From Chondrilla cf. caribensis (taxonomy: Eukaryota; Porifera; Demospongiae; Chondrillida; Chondrillidae): a stretch of 60,000 bases of DNA. A program made the translations under genes and the position numbers. The DNA is taken from contig OZ026549.1 of assembly GCA_964020155.1 (NCBI GenBank), positions 1,970,133 to 2,030,132 of the forward strand, read 5' to 3'. The notes under the pieces are model-generated. The model saw only the letters and a program-made list of their open reading frames with translations. It was not told the DNA's origin and searched no databases. Numbering within the stretch: position 1 is the stretch's first letter; each line of letters starts with the position of its first letter. This document shows positions 13,011-27,045 of this stretch, piece after piece.

Positions 13011-13449
13011 GTGTATATGCGTGTGTGTGAGTATGTGTGTGTTTGTGTCTGTGTTTGTATTTGTACACATGCATGCATGTGTGTGTGCATGTGAACGTTT
13101 AACATTAGCACATCCACTAAATGCATATGCATTCTTAATTGTGTACTACCATTCTTCTAGGTATGGAGTGACCCATTTGACAGGAAGAAATCATGAAAAT
13201 GAATAAATCCCCTCTGCATGGACTCCTTGCATGCACAATGCTTCACATGACTCATCAAATGTTTGTGCCAATGTCTAATTTCTGGTAGATTTGATCCACA
13301 CTGATAAATGAAACACTCCTGATATTAACCTCCTGGTTTTGTCAGATCTCCTGCACTTAGTTCATATATTACTCTAGAACAATTCCGAGATCTACCCATA
13401 CCAGTAGTGTTATGAAACCATTGGTTACCATGTATTTTTATGTTATGTG

Positions 13450-14700
13450 TTATCATGCCAGAGGGGGGGGGGTGTCAAGCAGATATTTGGTATAGACCTA
13501 GCTGGGATTAGTAACTTTATTCTGAAATGCTCCCTATATTCGTAATAGCTCCGTACATAACCCTATATTTTTAGTTATTCAAATGGTCAATAGCATTTTT
13601 CAATGTATATATTATGTACGTATGTGTCATACTGATGTTGGGAAGACTTTGTGAGCAGCAACAAAACGTATATATCATGCATTTGGTTGAGAACCTAAAT
13701 TCTAGAACACTCCCTATCTCTGTATGTGGCCTGTTACTTTAGCTACATACATTCATTTTGTAGAAGCTTGATAGGTATTTCCAATGTTTTGGAGAAAGTA
13801 TAGGGGGAATAAGTCTATAAGCACCTTTTGGTGTAGCTCACAGTAAAGGGTGCATGTCAGCTTGATATTTGTACCCCAACTATCTGGGGGTGTGATTTAC
13901 ATTATGAAACAATCCCCATTTCCATATGTGCCCCACAACCTTAGCTAAATTCGGAAGTGCTAAATATTTCCAATTTCCTTTGTGTTGGAGAGTAGGAGAA
14001 AATGGTAAGCACCTTATGGTGTAGCTCATGGGAGAGGAGCATGTCAAGCAAATATTGGTCTAGACGTAGCTTTGGTTGAAAACTAATTAACTTCTAAAAC
14101 ACTCTCCCTCTCCATATGTGTCCTGTACACCTAACTACATTCAGAGGTGTCTAATATTATAAATGAATGGGAGAGAACAGGGAGAAAAACGCTAAGCACC
14201 TTTCGATGTAGTTCATAGCAGAGGAGGAGTGTCAAGCTGATATTTGGTATAAATTCTGAAACTTGTCCAATCTCCATACATGGGCAGTACCGCTGGTTTT
14301 TCAAGATGGTGCTATGGGGTCAAAGTCCACTCTGAGCACCACAGTTTACAAACCTACAAACATAGGGTTAGACACCTCATAGTGGATGGGGTATGTCCAG
14401 CTGATAATTGGCCCTAACCTAGTTTTGGTCGTGAATTATAATTTGAACGTGGCCTGTAAATCTTATGCCTTAGGGGATGATCAATTTGAAGTGTATGAGA
14501 GGGAATAGGGGAATGACATTAAGCACCATTTATTTTGATGTAGCTCATTGCAGAGGGGGCGTGTCTAGCAGATACTTGATTCAGACCCATGTACATTCGG
14601 TCAGAAACTAATTTCCAAAACAATCTCCTCCATACAAGGCCTGTGACCCTAGCTGCATGTGGATCTGGAGGTGTTTAATTTATAATGTTTTTCAAAGGGC
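13450..14700. repeat. Degenerate tandem array, unit about 190 bp
   Basis: The cycle is: catgtcaagc(t/a)gatatttggt, then acactccctatctccatatgtg, then cctagctacattcagaggtg, then ggagagtaggg, then taagcacctttygatgtagctca. It recurs roughly six times (for example around 13820, 14005, 14195, 14370 and 14525). Single diverged units appear elsewhere (about 290-470, 7080-7210, 19650-19780, 30130-30250, 54860-54990). No protein is encoded. Confidence 0.65.
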
Positions 14701-15580
14701 TCATGTATATACATGCACATATACTATACAATGGTCTTGTATTAATCTGCTACATTTTATTGAGTATAATATAAGTATATGCATATATGACAGATTATAA
14801 CAAGCTTGGTGATACAAAACAAATTCAAACCACAGCTACGTAGATTAGCTCAATCAGGTACTTGGAAAATGTGACCGGTTGTTTAATATAATAGGATTAT
14901 AATTAAACATATTAATTATATACTTCTATAAAATTATACAGATATGACATGATAGCTTGCAATTATTAATTTTATTATACTGCATAACTACATGCGGAAG
15001 TCGGCTTTATTATTATAAATATTATTGTTACAATTTCATGTTTATGTTAAATGTAATTTGTAAACAAACACAAATTTGTGCAAATGAAAGACAACAATGG
15101 CCATTGTCACATTTCAATCAAATAATATTATTAATGAATTATATACAAACAACAAAAATGGATGATATAATATTATTATAATGATTAAACACCGTATCAT
15201 GTGGATTAAATAGAAATCATAGTACAATGGCATTCTAATAGTGTTGATAGATAATTATACATGTGAGTACACACACATGTACACATGTATGCATGCACAT
15301 GTACACGATACATATGTGTATGCATAAGTGTGTCACATACATACATACACGTTACAAACGTCTAAGTGTATCACACACATACTTACACTCACATGTATCC
15401 ACATGCATGTATTAGACAAATCTACATGAGGTATATATGCTATATACTGTATATGCGTACACACACATATAACATTAGGTACATATGTATGTACATACAT
15501 ACATATACACATACGTACATAATGGGATTACTAAAACTACACAAGAATTTAGGCATCACAAAAAACAACATCAAGCAGAC
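14700..15580. other. AT-rich non-coding stretch
   Basis: Contains very AT-rich DNA (14890-15200) and alternating purine-pyrimidine acatgtatgc-type sequence (15250-15530). No exon is supported. Confidence 0.5.
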
Positions 15581-15581
15581 G

Positions 15582-16079
15582 TCAGGGCACCAACAACGAA
15601 TCCATTTCAGCGTAGTCATCTTCCGTGCTCTCGTTCAGATCTTGAATGGCTCCGTCCTCATAAACAATGGAAGATGTCAGTCTCTCTGCATCAGACGAGA
15701 GCAGCCCTTGTCTCTCTGGGGACCAGCAACCTCGAAATATTCTCTTACAGCCACATTTTAGCCCCAAAAGTAGTGTCACAGTGAATAAAATAGCTGACAA
15801 GCAGTACAGACCTGATATGAGAATCAAGAGTGCATATTTCATTCCAATCACTGACTGGAGGGGCGGCAGCAATAGTTTGACACACCCACTGATGTTATTA
15901 ATGACGAACAGAAAGATAGCCACAGCGAATGGCACAATCGACATTGGCACAAGCTCAATGACAACTGCCAAACAGACACCGATCCACATCTCCCCAACCA
16001 CCAAAGCAAAGAGGTAGCTGATAAAGTTGTACGGTAGGGGGATGAGCACTGATCTGGCTGCTAACGGAGTAGCAATAAA
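15582..16079 (-). CDS. Spinster-like MFS transporter, last exon (C-terminal 165 residues)
   Basis: The acceptor is cctgtag at 16080-16085, and the frame runs to a stop at 15582-15584. It opens FIATPLAARSVLIPLPYNF. It holds the Spinster-type stretch GEMWIGVCLAVVIELVP, then two further membrane segments (AVAIFLFVINNISG with LLPPLQ, and LLILISGLYCLSAILF). This corresponds to the last three segments of an MFS protein. The cytosolic tail carries two acidic dileucine motifs of the [DE]xxxLL type, ERQGLL and EMDSLL, known sorting signals for lysosomes, which fits the family. Its upstream exons are not certain. The nearest transporter 5' exons on this strand are the damaged copy 2 at 16855-18203. The frame at 16094-16363 may be a preceding exon but has no motif I recognise. 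Confidence 0.75.
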   Translation of the reverse strand, partial: FIATPLAARSVLIPLPYNFISYLFALVVGEMWIGVCLAVVIELVPMSIVPFAVAIFLFVINNISGCVKLLLPPLQSVIGMKYALLILISGLYCLSAILFTVTLLLGLKCGCKRIFRGCWSPERQGLLSSDAERLTSSIVYEDGAIQDLNESTEDDYAEMDSLLVP

Positions 16080-16534
16080 CTACAGGCGAGGAATCAACAG
16101 AAGTACATAAGTCTCTCCATAAAAAGGAGCAGAATGTAGATTACAATACACAAACTGAAGTTCTCATACAGACAGGCATCATTCATTGACAGTAGGTACA
16201 TACTGCAGCTATATGACAACTGGTTGACGGATGCTCTATACCAACAATACTGTTGTGGTGATATCTCCAGGTAGTACAGTCTAACTTGTTTAGCAAGTAA
16301 TATAAGTACGTTAAGGGGCACACCAATTCTGTTCATCTCATCAGAGCTACTTACTATCAGCACTGGCTGACATAACGTGCATGAGCTAGGGACTGAGTGG
16401 AGTTTATGTATTACCCAAGGGTATGTACTAAACAGGTGTCTTACAATTCATGCGAACCCAAAAATTAATAATAGTACAATTTTCTTCTGCAAAAATTTCC
16501 CGCTACACAGTAGTAAACAAACACTAGCACCAAC

Positions 16535-16624
16535 CTGGCTGATAATACCCGGTTAATCTGCCAAATTCGTTAATCCACCATATTCTTCGAAAATGAATTG
16601 CGGCGGATTAACGATTATTCACTG
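16535..16624. mobile_element. Left-truncated copy of the pogo-like MITE
   Basis: Matches the right half of 4440-4617, ending gattaacgattattcactgta. The left half is missing, which marks a rearrangement boundary in copy 2 of the transporter. Confidence 0.6.
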
Positions 16625-16854
16625 TATTGGTATCCTTGTTTGGGAAAAGATCAAGAAGAAAGTGCAAACACATCAGAGCTGAAGTACAGGTCACTGATGT
16701 GTGCATGGGAAACAGCATAGTTCACTGGATGGGTTTCATTGTTAGGATCAATGGTACTGCTCATTTTAAGTTATACTGAACTATCTGTACATATTATGTA
16801 TAAATTGTGGACACCAGGATACAAATATTACATCTGTAATATATTATGTTCATT

Positions 16855-18203
16855 CTGTAAATGAAGCGAGCAGTGTCATCACACTCCACAGCAGAACACT
16901 CAGGAGAGAATTAGCTTTCTGTTGAGCCTCTTGAAGCCGGCAGAGAAACTGAGGGGAATGGCACAAAAAGTGAAAATGACGATGAAGGCCGGTCCAGCCA
17001 GTACTTGGTACTCTGTCCCCGATCCAAGATATGACCACACACACTCTGGGTCCAAATCACAACTGTGGATAGAAAGACAATCCATTTGACACGATTATAC
17101 ATATGCCAGACAATATAAATTAAATTGAATTGTGTGTGAGAATGATTATATTCCGGATTGACTGCTATTGTGAAAAATGTGTGTATATTTGTACTGTATG
17201 CTCTCAGAGTGTGATTATTAACAATAATGTCGAATTTTCACGAATTTAATTGCGCACAAAGTGACGCAGTGAAATAACAGTCTTTTGTCCTGACTGCATA
17301 TTGCAATGAGTCATGTTTTATGTACAAATTGCACATAACATCGAACTCTCATTAAAATGTGGATTTCATATAGATTAAAGCTCGAGTTCCACATTCTACA
17401 CGCATCTCATTTCACAGCTCACTCCTGACCTGGTCTAAAGTGGTGAATTTCAATCCACACTCATCTGTACCAAGTTCTGACAAATGTACGTACCCATCCA
17501 CAAACTGTACTTCCATATGACATACCACTCCATATATACTCCATACCTACCTAGGTACCTCTACATGATACCACGTGTTCCTGCATACCAATCTACACAG
17601 GGTAACACTGGGCAATATGGTATACTATACGTCATGTTGGAAGAGTGTCTTTGAAATTGGATTATGATTAACCATGTTCAAGTGTCTACCGCTGGTCAAT
17701 CCCATCTGAAGATTATCACTGACGTTATTTCTAACCAATAGCTGAGTATTAGGGTAGTTACAGCATAGTTATTGAGCGTCTGTGGTCACAGGTCGTGTGT
17801 CCAAAAATTCCTGTTTTCCCGAATTACCGCGTTCTATACCCTAGTATACACAGTACCATTCAAAGTTTCTACCGTACATACCTATGTACTTGCGTATGCT
17901 ATAACTCTACACGACTCACCTGTTACTGGTCTTTATACGCTCACAGTACACGCTAGCACAACTACCGTTCACAGCTTTCAGCGCTCCGATAGGGAGGCAA
18001 CCCTGAGTACCAAAGTCCAGATCCTTGAAAACATTCTTACTCGAGATTGCGACGAGAAACCGGTCCATCTGATTGATGAGATACACGATGGTTAGCCAGA
18101 TAAGAACGTAGATACTGTAAGACCTCGGCCATTTCTCAGTGAATTCTCGATATTTTCTATAAGGAGTAGTAAGTATCATCAGGAAGTCCATTCGACTACT
18201 CAT
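16855..18203 (-). pseudogene. Spinster-like MFS transporter, copy 2, broken
   Basis: Exon 1 (18203-17920) encodes exactly the same 94 residues as copies A and 3. Exon 2 starts at 17062, loses one G in the run ctcag(g)gagag near 16903, which shifts the frame after RKLIL, and stops matching at 16855 after ASFTE. The last ~50 bases of the exon, exon 3 and exon 4 are absent. The intron between exons 1 and 2 is intact, so this was a DNA-level duplication and not a retrocopy. Confidence 0.75.
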
Positions 18204-18319
18204 GACCGTCAGGAACAGGATAGATATGGCGTGTGCGTGTATACTTCACTTAGGCAGGCAGCTCAAACTTCTTCCTCCATTTTAATCCTGGTGAAACTAT
18301 TGCGCAATAACAAAACTAA

Positions 18320-18460
18320 TGGGTATTATAGTATAGGAAGCTTTAGTTATGAGTATTTGTAAATTATATGTTTTTTTCTATGTTCCTACGTAGTTCAATA
18401 GTTCTGAACTAACATATTTCTTAGTTTTAGTTATGGCAATCACTTGTCTGTTGAGTTACT
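18320..18460. repeat. Short repeat with aagctttagttatgagtatttg, also at 53936-54060
   Basis: A stretch of about 130 bp with self-complementary gttcagaac-type sequence is present in two of the three duplicated blocks. It is absent from the first block (near 6265), so it behaves like an insertion. Confidence 0.5.
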
Positions 18461-18528
18461 TGTTGCAGCACAGGAAATACAGTGTACTGGCATTGCTATA
18501 GGTTTATAGCTATACCATGCACTAAACC

Positions 18529-18914
18529 CAGGGCTGTCAAGTTGATAATATGAAAATGAGTGAGATATCACTCAGCAGTCCACATTACAGATTAGGTACA
18601 AGCACGTGACGCGTGACATCACTGAGCTGGTTGTGCAACCATAGACTAAATGAGACGAACGTAAACGTTAAAGGTGGAGTCGTTCAGACTGAGTAGCTGA
18701 TCAGAGCTAGATCAGATCCCTAAGGACTAAAGGCTGCTAAAATTGGGAAATCTATTTTGTACCTTTTATCTTATTATTATAATCAATTACTCCATCTGTA
18801 ACTAAAGGGTGTTTGGCAGCTAATGCGTGAGACGTTATTCTGTTTGCGTGTGAGAGTGAGAAATCTTCCCAATGCGTGTGTCACACGCCTAATGCGTGTG
18901 ACTTGACAGCCCTG
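18529..18914. mobile_element. 386-bp inverted-repeat element with 6-bp target duplication
   Basis: Terminal repeats CAGGGCTGTCAAGT / ACTTGACAGCCCTG are flanked by TAAACC on both sides (18523-18528 and 18915-18920). The two paralogous blocks at 6341-6355 and 54129-54143 have the uninterrupted site cactaaaccaatgaac, which proves an insertion. It has no coding capacity. The superfamily is not clear from a 6-bp duplication. Confidence 0.88.
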
Positions 18915-20733
18915 TAAACCAATGAACATACTAATTTTGAGTATTGTCGCAATTAGAACTGAACTCCAATTGAATCTAAACTGAAGCTAGCAGAACTATT
19001 ACATAGCCTGAAGCTATTGGATCTGATCATGACTTTAATTGTACACTTGTCAACTGTTTCTATAAAATGTCTACTAATATCACCTGTATGTCTGATTTGA
19101 ATATAATGCTCTATAGCTAATAAAATTACACATGCAATTTTGAATGTTTGGAATTGCCAGTTTATATGTACATCTACTGTGCATACTGTTTCAGAAAATG
19201 CATGAAGTCAGGATCTCAGTAAGAAGAGCTCAAAGTGAGAGTTTGGAGATATTCCTTCCTCTACAAGAGACTCTGTATCTACCTGTGTTCAATTGTGTAA
19301 TAGTTTAGAGATATTCCTATACCTACACAAGAGACTATGTACATGTCAAGCACACAACAAATATATGTCAGCTTGACACATCCCCTCTGCCTTTTCTCGA
19401 GATAGCTATGCCAGAAGTTATATATTATTTTTTTAAAGTTTAACCCATGGTCCCCATGCAACTAGGTATATTTGACAACTATATCAGTTTAACACACAAC
19501 CTCTGCCATGAACTACAAACTTAAGGAAGATAAAGTAACATTTTAATAATATTCTCCCCATATTTTATACATTGGAAGTTAAGGTTACAAACCACTTACA
19601 GAGAAGGTGCATGAGTGTTTTAAGTTAGATATAACCCTCAGTAAGGTCTGGATCCTATATCAGCTTGACATGCATGCCCCTCCACCATGATCTACACAAG
19701 AAGGTGTTCAGCATTTTCCCACACTCTTTCTCATGCAATTCAAGTAGTAAGCACCTCTGAATGTACCTTGGGTTACAGACCATGTATGGTGATGGGGTGT
19801 TTCATAATAGGCCATAATATTATGCATTTTACGTCCACCGCCCACAATAATGGGGTCACCGTCTGGGGTCAACAGTGAACAAATTTGCATGAATGTAGGG
19901 ATTATAATATAGTATATAGGCAGCTGTGATGGAATTGCATTTATCGCCATCTACTGCAATTGTAACTTAAGGTGTAGATCTAGAACTATCGATCACTTGC
20001 TGAAGTTCCAAGACTTGCTATCGGTCAGGTAGAGGTGGGTGTCCTCATTGGGCTAGATGCAATCCCGTTTAGTAGATATGTATAGCTATAAGTCCTCTTA
20101 GCACGTAGATAACTGGTAACTATTGTCCGATCGGATTCCTTCAAGAAAAGACTTGCGCAGCATACAGCACAGTAACAAACGGACACAGTAAAACCTTTGC
20201 CAATCATTACGAAAATTAATGTCACAAAAACTGTGACGATGTCATTTTAAAAATGGCCTATATAGTATATGTACTGTGAAGATATTGTATAAGCCTATAC
20301 TTGGTATCGTAAATCAAGATCAGTTAATCTGAACAGCTGGCAGCAAATTAAACAAAAACAGCAAATTGAATCATTTTTTCAAATTAAACTGTTACAGGCT
20401 ATAGATATACTATAATGGTTATAAAATTATTATTATTATTATTATTATTATGTTCTAAAGAATGAGTTGCTTCAGATTAAGTTTATTGAGCTTGTTATAA
20501 TTGTATGGCATTAATTTGGCTGTTTTTGCTGCTCGAAGTACTAGCTGCAGTAGAGAAAATACACCATACAGTAGCATAAAACATATGTGCAATACACCAT
20601 ACAGTACACTTAACAGTAATCAACATGCATGGTAAGGTGATGAATGTGGTTTAACTTATTGGATTAGGGTATATTTGTTGTATTATTATTAGCCAATTCA
20701 AGCAAGGGTCGATAGGAATTTGCTTCATATATA

Positions 20734-20976
20734 TTATAACTTGTTATAGACTTGCATTGAGGTCCATATTATTAAGAGCACTAACCATTTATGACAACAT
20801 CGGCTCAATTCCCCGCTCATATAGATACTGAATGATCCTGCATTCTTCTTACTACAGCAATAACTGCTAGTAATACCCAAGTCATCCTGACATTCTCCGT
20901 CACGGAAGCACCTCCCATACAAACCACCTTCACCTAATAGAAATAGAAAGAAACAGTATAATTATGTCTTTTCTAA

Positions 20977-21027
<51 letters not shown>

Positions 21028-21332
21028 GGAACACAGAATTTCTAGTGGGCAACATCATGCTTCTTGAAATATCTTATCATTAAGGAAACACCAATTTTTT
21101 TTCTAATTTTTTTTCTTTGTTTCTTTCTTTTTTTTCTTCTTTGGAAAACATACGTGGTTTCAATGGTATAAACAATGATGTAGGTTATAAAGAGAAAACT
21201 TGAATTACCCACTCCACCTAAGTAGAGGGTGCACAGGGGTTGTGTATTCTCACATTAAGTATACACAGACTCACTCTGGTAGAACATGGCTCCAATGAGC
21301 AGCAGGAGCAAGATCAGTCCCTTTCCAGACAT
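20734..21332 (-). CDS. Secreted six-cysteine peptide C (two exons, long tail form)
   Basis: Exon 1 is 21332-21275 and exon 2 is 20933-20734, giving 85 residues. It has the family signal peptide and then SEGGLYGRCFRDGEC, one residue longer before the first cysteine than peptide B. Cysteines are at 28, 34, 45, 46, 65 and 66, so the family spacing is unchanged. The hydrophobic tail WLVLLIIWTS is present, and the product ends VYNKL. The intron holds a (ATT)n tract and a T-rich run at 21090-21140. Function is unknown. Confidence 0.8.
20975..21026. repeat. (ATT)n microsatellite in the intron of peptide gene C
   Basis: About 16 ATT units, expanded relative to the matching intron position in gene B. 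Confidence 0.95.
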
Positions 21333-21448
21333 GCTGTTCACTTCTGCAGGATTGTCTTTCCAACAGGTCAGGTACACACCGTATAGGCACTCTTCTTTGA
21401 TGAGGTTCACAAACAAAAACAGCTATGAACTGGCTGTAACCAGCAGGT

Positions 21449-21457
21449 CATTATATA
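21449..21457 (-). promoter_or_regulatory. TATA box of peptide gene C
   Basis: TATATAATG on the minus strand, about 120 bp upstream of the ATG, in the conserved promoter block. Confidence 0.6.
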
Positions 21458-21699
21458 GCCTACACAGGTTCTACCAAATCCTTCCGGTATACACAAGGGC
21501 TTCCTGAGTGGTACAGGCTGTCATTTTGTTTCAGCATGAAGATTATATTGTATAAATATAACTTCTGGTAATATTAATCCTAGTACCAGTGTGTATCATG
21601 GTAGGCTGGAAGAAGCTCACAGAAGTGTAAATCTCCACTGAACGAAAACTGTTGAAATCAGATAATTTGTCATGTATTAAAAAATAAATAATAAATATT

Positions 21700-23560
21700 A
21701 TACCTTACACATATAGTGCAGTAGATTCACAGGTATACTAGTATGAGTCTAATCCAGGACAAAAACTAAACACTGTCAGGAAGATGGTATACATACAATG
21801 TCGTGTACAAAGTGAAGTGTGTAATGCTTGGGTGAGGGTGTGGTTCCCTCTATATATAGGCATATTTGGTATGAGTATAGTGCATGTGTATTTACTTGTA
21901 CATGTATATGATTATTATGGGTACATGGATACATATACCGTTTAATAGGTTGATATGGCTGCAGTAGTATTATATACACATGCTATATAAGCAGCCTTCA
22001 GATACCAGACCAAATTATAATACAACTATGTCATGATTATCTATGAACTGTATCTTCATCACGGTATACTGACCATGTACACCTATCCAATAAGAAGCGC
22101 TCAATATTGCAACAGCCTACTGTAACATCCATGTAATAACAAATAGTATCAACTGCAAGCCTCAACAAACACAATACAGGAACGTGCACAATGTGCAGGA
22201 GGAAACCAATTGGTTACATGCATATTTATAAAAGTAAGTGACCACTTTGAAAATGGTTGTTATTAGGGTGCTTGAAATTTCAAATGTTTGTTGAGTAAGA
22301 AACGGGTATTTCCTTCATGAACTTCTTACACATTTCTTAGTAAAAACTTCAGCTGGTTAGTATAATATTATTATTTGTTATTCATGACGATTTACCTTAT
22401 TTGCATTAAAACATGACTAGTTCTGTCAATTCTCAATCTTAATACTCATGCAGCACTACCACTGTGGAAGCCATTTTGTTGGAACTGGTAACTTACTTTT
22501 GTGTATACACAGCCTTGACATGTTTGTTCCTTTAATTTATTGATGTACACCACATGTAATTTACAGCATTGTTACAACCTAGAAATTGAAACTGTAAACA
22601 TTTGTTAGCCGGTGAATGATAAATAACAGATGCCGGTTGACAAAATAACATGAACTGTAAAGTGTAATATTGTTGCACATGCCTTTAGGCAGCCCCTATT
22701 TTTGTCTTCGTTTCCACTTTTGGTGTGTTACGTTCGTCCAATATAATATGCATTCCTACGCTGTACTGCAACACTTAATTAATTTTATACTTTCGAAAAA
22801 TATTATATTATTTATATTGCGCCAAAAAAGATGGCCGATTTCAAACACTGACAATTAGAAAATGGGCTGGAATTCGTGTGCCGAAGCTCTGTCGAATGTA
22901 ATAACTTCAGCGAAGGTTATTCTGAACATAGGAAAGACGCCCAAGTAATTCGAGTGCGGGGGCTGCAGTATTATATTAACATTTAGTGAAGCAAACGGAC
23001 ATGTTTCACAATTCCAGTTTTGAACCCGAATTACTTGTTTAAAGTGTCACAAAAAATTCGATATTGTGATTTAGCATGCTAGACATCCATCAGCTACAGT
23101 TTCACACCAAAACCACCATATACCTACACAGTACTATTGATGTAGTGCTGTCATTGTTACAGTAGTCTCAATACATAGTTTATAGTGCAACCTACGAACT
23201 TATAATTCATTAATATGAGGAATTTTGTAGTCTATTTTACTGTCTGTTTTTGATCTTTGGCTTATACACAAGCACAGGCTGTATAACTGTACTAATGCAT
23301 TGGGCACAGATAGTACAAGACATGTATATGCATAATTGATCCTCCCAATATATACATCACATGCACCACACACATACATCACATGCACATGCATGGATAC
23401 ACAAAGCACCACATATACATACCACTATATATTAGACTACCAAAATCATTGCAAAATATGAAATTAATTGTCAATGAATGGTTATTGGAGACATTCACTG
23501 GAAATGGAGATGTCCTCATTAACCAAATACTGTAAACAATTTCCCAAATGATTGAAGGTT
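21700..23560. repeat. Duplicated non-coding spacer (also 32640-33430 and 58980-60000)
   Basis: The shared order is atccaggacaaaaac, gtgaagtgtgtaatgcttg, ctgtatcttcatcac, ggaaaccaattggttac, gtgaccactttgaaaatgg and gacatgtttgttccttt. No exon is supported in any copy. Confidence 0.75.
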
Positions 23561-23661
23561 TTATCTAGCAGGAATGATGAAACTATCAGTGCCTTCATCC
23601 ATGCCCCCAGTAGTCATCATAAATAATTGTAACCAGTGTAGCAAGGGCTGCAGTTTGACAC

Positions 23662-23663
<2 letters not shown>

Positions 23664-23723
<60 letters not shown>

Positions 23724-23730
23724 CACACAT

Positions 23731-23763
<33 letters not shown>
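23664..23763. repeat. (CA)n microsatellite
   Basis: CA run with two ATG interruptions. Its counterpart in the second unit is 25585-25726, which has five ATG interruptions. Confidence 0.95.
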
Positions 23764-23765
<2 letters not shown>

Positions 23766-24102
23766 GGTGCTGCCTTATCAATAGGTAATGTAAAGCTACC
23801 AGTCCATGACTTAATCATTGAGAATAAACCCTCTACACTTTGACCTTTGACTTCATTGAGGATGACAGGGTTCCTTATAATTAACTGCCAACTTGAAGTT
23901 GTTGGTGAATGAAAATAACATCAGCGAGTATGATGAAACTGTCAGTGCCTACATCTATGACTTCAGTAGTCATTATATGTGTAACCAGCGTGGTGGGAGC
24001 TACAGTTTAATACCAAACACCACCATATACATAGTACTTTTATTGATTTAGTACTGTCATTGTTACAGTAGTCTCTATATATTATATAAGTAGACATCAC
24101 AC

Positions 24103-24295
<193 letters not shown>

Positions 24296-24835
24296 TTTAA
24301 AACATTTCATTACAACAATACAAACCGCTTTAATGTGAAGTTCAGTTCACACAAACAGATGGAAGCAAACAGAGGTTCATCCATGACCCAGTAGTCATCA
24401 TATATAATCAACCAGTGTATTGAAAGCTGCAATTTGACACCAAACACCACCATCATAATATTATTTTACCATTATTGATTAAGTACTGCCATTGCTACAG
24501 CTATCATAAATTAAAGTATTATAACCTTTCTATTAGTATACCTTTAAGTTATAGATTCTAATGCTATTGCAGTATTGATTAAATCTTCTCTTTATAAATA
24601 TCCAACTTTATACATGAATAAATAATCTTGTACAATCACAAACAGCTGTATAAGCATGTTTCCCACTGCTTGGATAAGGACTTGCTACCATGGCAACCAA
24701 GTGATGTGATGTCCCACTAACAGCACTAAAGGTTGCTGACTTTGGTGTGGTTGGTCAGCCCTGGAGCTCAGCCTTATGCAATCACTTTTACACTGACAGT
24801 CCAAGACTTGCATGATTGACCCTGCTAATAGTAAA

Positions 24836-25122
<287 letters not shown>

Positions 25123-26065
25123 AGGGTGCTGCCTTATCAACAGTTGTCACATCAACTCCCACACACATATTCAAATAGTAGGTAATGTAAAGCTACCAGT
25201 CCAAGACTTTATCATAGTATAAACTCTCCTCACTTTGACACTTGACCTCATAGAGGATGATATATATTTCTCAATTACCCACCAAGTTGTTTGGTGAATG
25301 ACAAACATATGTACATCAGCAAGGATGATGAAACTATCAGTACTTTCATCTATGACCCTAGTAGTCATCATATGTGTAACCAGTGTAGTGGGAGCTACAG
25401 TTTGACACCAAACACCACCATGTACCTACATAGTACTATTGATTTAGTGATGTCATTGTTACAGTAGTCTCAATGCATAATTTACAAAGCAACCTACCTA
25501 CCTATGTGTCATTAATTTGAAGAATTTTGTAGTCATCATAAATAATTGTAACCAGTGTAGCAAGGGCTGCAGTTTGACACCAAACACACACACACACACA
25601 CACACATGCACACACACACACACACACACATGCACACACACACACACACACACATGCACACACACACACACACACATGCACACACACACACACACACATG
25701 CACACACACACACACACACACACACAAAGGTGCTGCCTTATCAATAGGTAATGTAAAGCTACCAGTCCATGACTTAATCATTGAGAATAAACCCTCTACA
25801 CTTTGACCCTTGACCTCATTGAGGATGACAGGGTTCCTTATAATTAACTGCCAACTTGAAGTTGTTTGGTGAATGAAAATAACATCAGCGAGGATGATGA
25901 AACTGTCAGTGCCTACATCTATGACTTCAGTAGTCATTATATGTGTAACCAGTGTGGTGGGAGCTACAGTTTAATACCAAACACCACCATATACATAGTA
26001 CTTTTATTGATTTAGTACTGTCATTGTTACAGTAGTCTCTATATATTATATAAGTAGACATCACA

Positions 26066-26159
<94 letters not shown>

Positions 26160-26924
26160 CACACACACACACGTACACACACACGCATGCACACACGCAC
26201 GCACGCATGCACGTATGCACACACGTACACACACACTTTAAAACATTTCATTACAACAATACAAACCGCTTTAATGTGAAGTTCAGTTCACAAAAAACAG
26301 ATGGAAGCAAACAGAGGTTCATCCATGACCCAGTAGTCATCATATATAATCAACCAGTGTATTGAAAGCTGCAATTTGACACCAAACACCACCATCATAA
26401 TATTATTTTACCATTATTGATTAAGTACTGCCATTGCTACAGCTATCATAAAGTATTATAACCTTTCTATTAGTATACCTTTAAGTTATAGATTCTAATG
26501 CTATTGCAGTATTGATTAAATCTTCTCTTTATAAATATCCAACTTTATACATGAATAAATAATCTTGTACAATCACAAACAGCTGTATAAGTATGTTTCC
26601 CACTGCTTGGATAAGGACTTGCTACCATGGCAACCAAGTGATGTGATGTCCCACTAACAGCACTAAAGGTTGCTGACTTTGGTGTGGTTGGTCAGCCCTG
26701 GAGCTCAGCCTTATGCAATCACCTTTACACTGACAGTCCAAGACTTGCATGATTGACCCTGCTAATAGTAAATCACACACACACACGTGCACACGTACAT
26801 ACATACACGTGCTTATGCACATGCACACACATACACACACGTGGACACACACGCATACACACGCGCACATGCACACCTACACACATACACGTGCTTATGC
26901 ACATGCACACACATGCACACACGT

Positions 26925-26958
<34 letters not shown>

Positions 26959-26973
26959 ACACACACACACACA

Positions 26974-27045
<72 letters not shown>

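Noticed and set aside
15667..16017. 116-residue plus-strand frame as a gene
   Set aside because: Antisense shadow of the transporter last exon.
24736..24800. Plus-strand LKVADFGVVGQPW resembling a protein-kinase DFG motif (also near 26670)
   Set aside because: No HRD loop, glycine loop or other kinase motif in range, and stops flank it closely. Probably chance.
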